DNA of 36,598 bases from an uncultured bacterium (GTDB lineage Bacteria; Zixibacteria; MSB-5A5; CAIYYT01): NCBI GenBank assembly GCA_903903945.1, contig CAIVAP010000279.1, forward strand, positions 1 through 36,598. The letters run 5' to 3'. Both the position numbers and the translations under genes were made by a program. Under the pieces are notes generated by a model. That model worked only from the letters and a program-made list of their open reading frames with translations. It did no database searches and was not told where the DNA came from. The number at the start of each line of letters is the position of its first letter. Positions within the stretch are counted from its first letter, which is position 1. Shown here in pieces: positions 34,036-36,598 of this stretch.

Positions 34036-34887
34036 TCAGAAACTCATACTCACATTGAAACCTACTGCTCTGGTTGCGGCAAAGTACTGCGGCCGAACCC
34101 GTAGGTCAGAGAACCCGTGGCTGTGGTTGTATTTATCAACTGATCTACCGACGGTGGCGATATCGTAGATGGCACTGGTGAGACAGATGCTACCTCCTAC
34201 CACCAAGGCTATCACGCCCTGCATGATCGCAACATCCAAAGATGAATTATCGGAGGCGGATGTGACCAACGCCGTCGTAAGCGAAGCTCCCACGCCTCGA
34301 ATGATGACGCCACCCCAGAATCGTCCCATTTGTCCGGCGCAAGCATGCCCCGTGCCGGGGCCAAAAATTATGCCCGCTGATCCAATCGCCAATCCCGCCA
34401 ACGTTTCAGTGTCATCGGTTTGACCACTGCCCAGGTCGGAACCGATTTGGGCATTTCCTTGCCCATGTAATATCAAGGCGCCACCCACTGCTACCGGCAC
34501 GAGCGTCCAGACCAGCGAACGGGTTAGCGCGGTGCGCTTTGATTTGGGAGCCACGGTCGAGAGCGGCTTACCCGGCACCTGATCGTTTCCGCCCGCGACG
34601 CCTGAGAGTAACAAGAGAGCCGCCAACATCGGCGCCAGTATACGTTTCAGTAGCCATCCGGTCCGGCGCATTGTGAGCCGAGTATCACCAGCGATTCGAC
34701 GCGCACGGTCATGCCACGGAGCACGTCTCCTGCAGAGTTCAATCAAGACTGCAGCGCCACCGAACAGAATCCACAAACAACAGGCCGACTTCAGAAACAG
34801 CACAATCCCGGATCTCAGTACCAAAGCGACCGTCGTCGGATCGACGACGTGGTATGATCTGAGCATGTTAAACTCAGTGTTACACAT
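34036..34887 (-). CDS. Paralogous GPGxGHAYA protein, copy 1, with extended N-terminus
   Basis: The first array gene is 283 residues long, about 85 more than the rest. The C-terminal 210 residues have the family layout (APKSKRTALTRSLVWTLVPVAVGG, GSAGIIFGPGTGHACAGQMG, RFWGGVIIRG, NHSHGFSDLRVRPQYFA) and end in VSMSF. Before that are an extra membrane helix (about 22-50, TVALVLRSGIVLFLKSACCL) and a basic stretch. The ATG at 34887 overlaps the methyltransferase stop by 8 bases and has AGGGTG upstream. An internal ATG at 34671 (MRRTGWLLKRILAPML) would start directly with a signal peptide like those of the paralogues, but lacks a ribosome binding site. Either start is possible. Confidence 0.7.
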   Translation of the reverse strand: MCNTEFNMLRSYHVVDPTTVALVLRSGIVLFLKSACCLWILFGGAAVLIELCRRRAPWHDRARRIAGDTRLTMRRTGWLLKRILAPMLAALLLLSGVAGGNDQVPGKPLSTVAPKSKRTALTRSLVWTLVPVAVGGALILHGQGNAQIGSDLGSGQTDDTETLAGLAIGSAGIIFGPGTGHACAGQMGRFWGGVIIRGVGASLTTALVTSASDNSSLDVAIMQGVIALVVGGSICLTSAIYDIATVGRSVDKYNHSHGFSDLRVRPQYFAATRAVGFNVSMSF

Positions 34888-35782
34888 TTTCGTTCACCCT
34901 ATCGTGACCTTCGATCTTCGTCGCCGTAGCGGCTTTTGTCTCGCCGGTGGCAAAGAAATAGCTGTCTTCGATCTGATCAGTACCACAGTAAAGCCGGTTG
35001 GCCTCGCGCATGCTGACGATCTGCACTTTGCCAAAGCCCGCGCTTTCCATGATCGTCTCCATGCGGTCGGGACGACTGGAGAAAGTCAACGGTTCGTTGA
35101 TTGAATTGCACAGTTCAATCAACTGGCGATTGCCTTGGTAGTCGGTTTCGTCATCGGTCAGTTCCGGCGGTACAAAATCAAAGGTGATCCGGTTGTTCGG
35201 ACCCAGTTCCGCCAGTCGGTTCAGCGTCTCGGCGATGATATTTTCGTTCAGGAAAAGCGTGACACCTTCCCAGATAAAGAGCGTGCGCTTGTGCCGAGCA
35301 AAGCCGGCCCCTAACAGTTTATCGGTAACCGAATCTTTGGAGAAGTCGGTGGCGACGTAGGTAACGTTACTCGGAAGCTTGCCGAGCAGACGCCGGGTCA
35401 GGGCTTTCTTGATCTGTTGGGTCGACTGTAGATCAAGTTCGAAGACTTGCGCCTGATGAAACTCCGGCATGCGGAAATAGCGACTGTCGTAACCGGCGCC
35501 GAGCAGGACGACCTGCTCGAAGCCTTCATTGAGGCAGGTGCGCGCATAGTCGTCCATATAGCGCGCCCGGAGTACAATGGCTTTGCGCACTGATGGATTG
35601 ATGACTTGCATCATGCCAACCATCTTCATTCCTTCCTGACCGGCGTAATAGTGCGCCAGTGGATCGGCGATCACGCGCTGTTCTTGGGGCAGCGAGGACT
35701 CAAAAGCTTTTGCTCCCGCCGACCAACGTGCGAATAGGAAGCCGCATGGCTTCTCAATGGTTTTGCTGTATACTTGCTGCAT
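34880..35782 (-). CDS. LCMT/PPM-type SAM-dependent methyltransferase
   Basis: A 300-residue class I methyltransferase of the leucine carboxyl methyltransferase-like group. SAM-binding motif I is VVLLGAGYDSR (residues 91-101), followed by FELDL with Asp117, YVATDF and FIWEGVTLFL, all typical of the group, whose members methylate carboxylates or other small acceptors. The frame is open to 35839, but the ATG at 35782 has GAGG eight bases upstream and is where homology would begin. It lies 16 bases after pcs and overlaps the first paralogue gene. The substrate is unknown. It is not of the PmtA (phosphatidylethanolamine N-methyltransferase) type as far as motifs show. Confidence 0.85.
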   Translation of the reverse strand: MQQVYSKTIEKPCGFLFARWSAGAKAFESSLPQEQRVIADPLAHYYAGQEGMKMVGMMQVINPSVRKAIVLRARYMDDYARTCLNEGFEQVVLLGAGYDSRYFRMPEFHQAQVFELDLQSTQQIKKALTRRLLGKLPSNVTYVATDFSKDSVTDKLLGAGFARHKRTLFIWEGVTLFLNENIIAETLNRLAELGPNNRITFDFVPPELTDDETDYQGNRQLIELCNSINEPLTFSSRPDRMETIMESAGFGKVQIVSMREANRLYCGTDQIEDSYFFATGETKAATATKIEGHDRVNENV

Positions 35783-35798
35783 GGTTCGTTCCTCTCTC

Positions 35799-36512
35799 TT
35801 AGTATTTTCTGTCAAAGACGGGTTTGAGCACGCCAACACCGAGCAGTAATGGATTCACGAACAACTGCACACTGATGGCGATGAGCATAATCCAGTAGAT
35901 CACCGGCGGCGCTTGATCGAGCATCACGAAGACCGGGATGAAAAACAACGTCGTGAGATAGTTGATGATGCTCTTATAGCCCGGCTTCCAGTGCGTGGTC
36001 ACCAGGCAGTTGATCGGGTATCTCACGGGTGAGATTGTCAGTAGAATCAGTGTCGCCGTGTAGAGCGTCGGACAGATCGGTGGCAGTTTCAGGAAGTAGA
36101 AGATAAACACTGAGAAGAAGATCGGCGGCGCACCAACCGAATAGCCCTTGTGCAGAAACGCTTCTTTGCGGGAGTATTTCCAAGAGGCAGCGGCGGCGGC
36201 GAAGGCCACCAGATAGGAACCGAAACCTTCGACAAAGAGGCCGGTCTTCCAGAAAAGCATCATCGGCACGAAGGTGAGGCCGACGAGATCGGTGATGATG
36301 TCGAGCACTTCGCCCGACGTACCGGGGAATTTCTCTTTGACCTTGAACTTGCGCGCCATGGTGCCGTCAAGTCGGTCTACTAAAAGAACCAGCAGACTAA
36401 AACGCGCCGCGGCGACATAGTTGCCGCTCAGTATCGACATCATCGCCGACGCGGCGAAACCCAACCCGATCAGAGTCAGGATGTGCGGCGCATAATAGAG
36501 ATACTTCTTCAT
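35799..36512 (-). CDS. pcs: Phosphatidylcholine synthase-like CDP-alcohol phosphatidyltransferase
   Basis: A 237-residue membrane enzyme with about seven or eight helices. The motif is D46-x2-D49-G50-x2-A53-R54-x12-G67-x3-D71-x3-D75. General CDP-alcohol phosphotransferases have eight residues between AR and G, while the twelve-residue spacing is the modified form reported for bacterial phosphatidylcholine synthases, which join CDP-diacylglycerol and choline to give phosphatidylcholine at the inner membrane. FKVKEKFPGTSGEVLDIITD and VGLTFVPMML also have the Pcs look, and about 240 residues is the usual length. The ATG at 36512 with GGAG seven bases upstream is preferred over 36572. cdsA, which makes CDP-diacylglycerol, precedes it. 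The alcohol acceptor is inferred. Confidence 0.78.
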   Translation of the reverse strand: MKKYLYYAPHILTLIGLGFAASAMMSILSGNYVAAARFSLLVLLVDRLDGTMARKFKVKEKFPGTSGEVLDIITDLVGLTFVPMMLFWKTGLFVEGFGSYLVAFAAAAASWKYSRKEAFLHKGYSVGAPPIFFSVFIFYFLKLPPICPTLYTATLILLTISPVRYPINCLVTTHWKPGYKSIINYLTTLFFIPVFVMLDQAPPVIYWIMLIAISVQLFVNPLLLGVGVLKPVFDRKY

Positions 36513-36525
36513 GTCGCTACTCCTT

Positions 36526-36598
36526 TCAGATTCCCAGCAATCGTCCCAGCCAGTAGGCCACCGGCGCGGCAACGATCAGACTATCAAAACGATCAAAG
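36526..36598 (-). CDS. cdsA: Phosphatidate cytidylyltransferase, C-terminal fragment
   Basis: Only the last 23 codons and stop lie in the window. They read FDRFDSLIVAAPVAYWLGRL and then LGI. The DRxDSLxxAAPVxY pattern is the conserved ending of CdsA, which makes CDP-diacylglycerol from phosphatidic acid and CTP. The stop is 13 bases before the pcs ATG, so the two are almost certainly in one operon. The rest of the gene lies beyond the right edge. Confidence 0.7.
   Translation of the reverse strand, partial: FDRFDSLIVAAPVAYWLGRLLGI

Larger units (their letters stand above)
31620..34887 (-). repeat. Tandem array of five paralogous genes
   Basis: Five consecutive minus-strand genes encode versions of the same protein. 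Three of the four junctions have exactly 19 bases between stop and start, with a shared leader of the form GGATT(G/A)ATGAT. Order of similarity by eye: the copies ending at 32206 and 31620 resemble each other most, the ones ending at 32819 and 33429 share the NHSHGFSDLR ending, and the first gene (34036-34887) has an extra N-terminal portion. Confidence 0.85.

Noticed and set aside
34880..35839. Methyltransferase as a PmtA-type phosphatidylethanolamine N-methyltransferase
   Set aside because: Motifs VVLLGAGYDSR, FELDL and FIWEG match the LCMT/PPM group instead, although a lipid substrate cannot be excluded.

Overview
This window reads as a chromosomal segment of a Gram-negative bacterium. A C-terminal type I dockerin on an exported SBBP/PKD protein, an 11-subunit complex I operon, PAAR-type secretion cargo and the overall gene style suggest an uncultured FCB-group lineage, perhaps near Candidatus Zixibacteria. 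That placement is inference from gene content; no rRNA or tRNA gene was seen.

Layout. (1) 1-2540, minus strand: a polytopic membrane protein followed by the N-terminal three quarters of lepA, cut by the window edge. (2) 2759-6979, plus: a 1406-residue exported protein with a seven-blade SBBP propeller, a PKD domain, a Cys/His/Asp region that may be a papain-like peptidase fold, and a terminal dockerin. A pair of palindromic repeats sits in-frame near its N-terminus. (3) 6980-7514: a 535-base gene-free stretch packed with palindromes, ending in a promoter. (4) 7515-17306, plus: nuoABCDHIJKLMN, the membrane arm and connecting arm of complex I without nuoE, nuoF or nuoG. (5) 17366-20109, plus: a DUF502 membrane protein, a PTS-EIIA/CBS regulator and a cation/Ca2+ exchanger-like protein, apparently one transcription unit with its own promoter.

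(6) 30584 down to 20212, minus: a PAAR-spike cargo island. In transcription order it holds a PAAR protein with an N-terminal prePAAR-like motif, a 1254-residue OmpA-like/HExxH metallopeptidase protein, a membrane-anchored beta-propeller protein, a DUF1795 (Eag-type) chaperone, a protein sharing the C-terminal module of the PAAR protein, a 44-codon CxxC small ORF, a second HExxH protein with a BIG2-like domain, and an exported HEAT-like protein. No sheath, baseplate, VgrG or ATPase gene is present, so this looks like an orphan cargo locus of a contractile injection machine encoded elsewhere. (7) 31353-30787, minus: an exported protein with a zinc-ribbon-like end.

(8) 36598 down to 31620, minus: the end of cdsA, a phosphatidylcholine-synthase-like gene (pcs), an LCMT/PPM-type methyltransferase and five tandem paralogous small exported or membrane proteins with a conserved GPGxGHAYA motif and a terminal Phe. 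CdsA supplies CDP-diacylglycerol, the substrate of Pcs, so the first two genes make a coherent phospholipid unit. The co-transcribed paralogue array has no function I can recognise and, with the PAAR island, is the most novel-looking content here.
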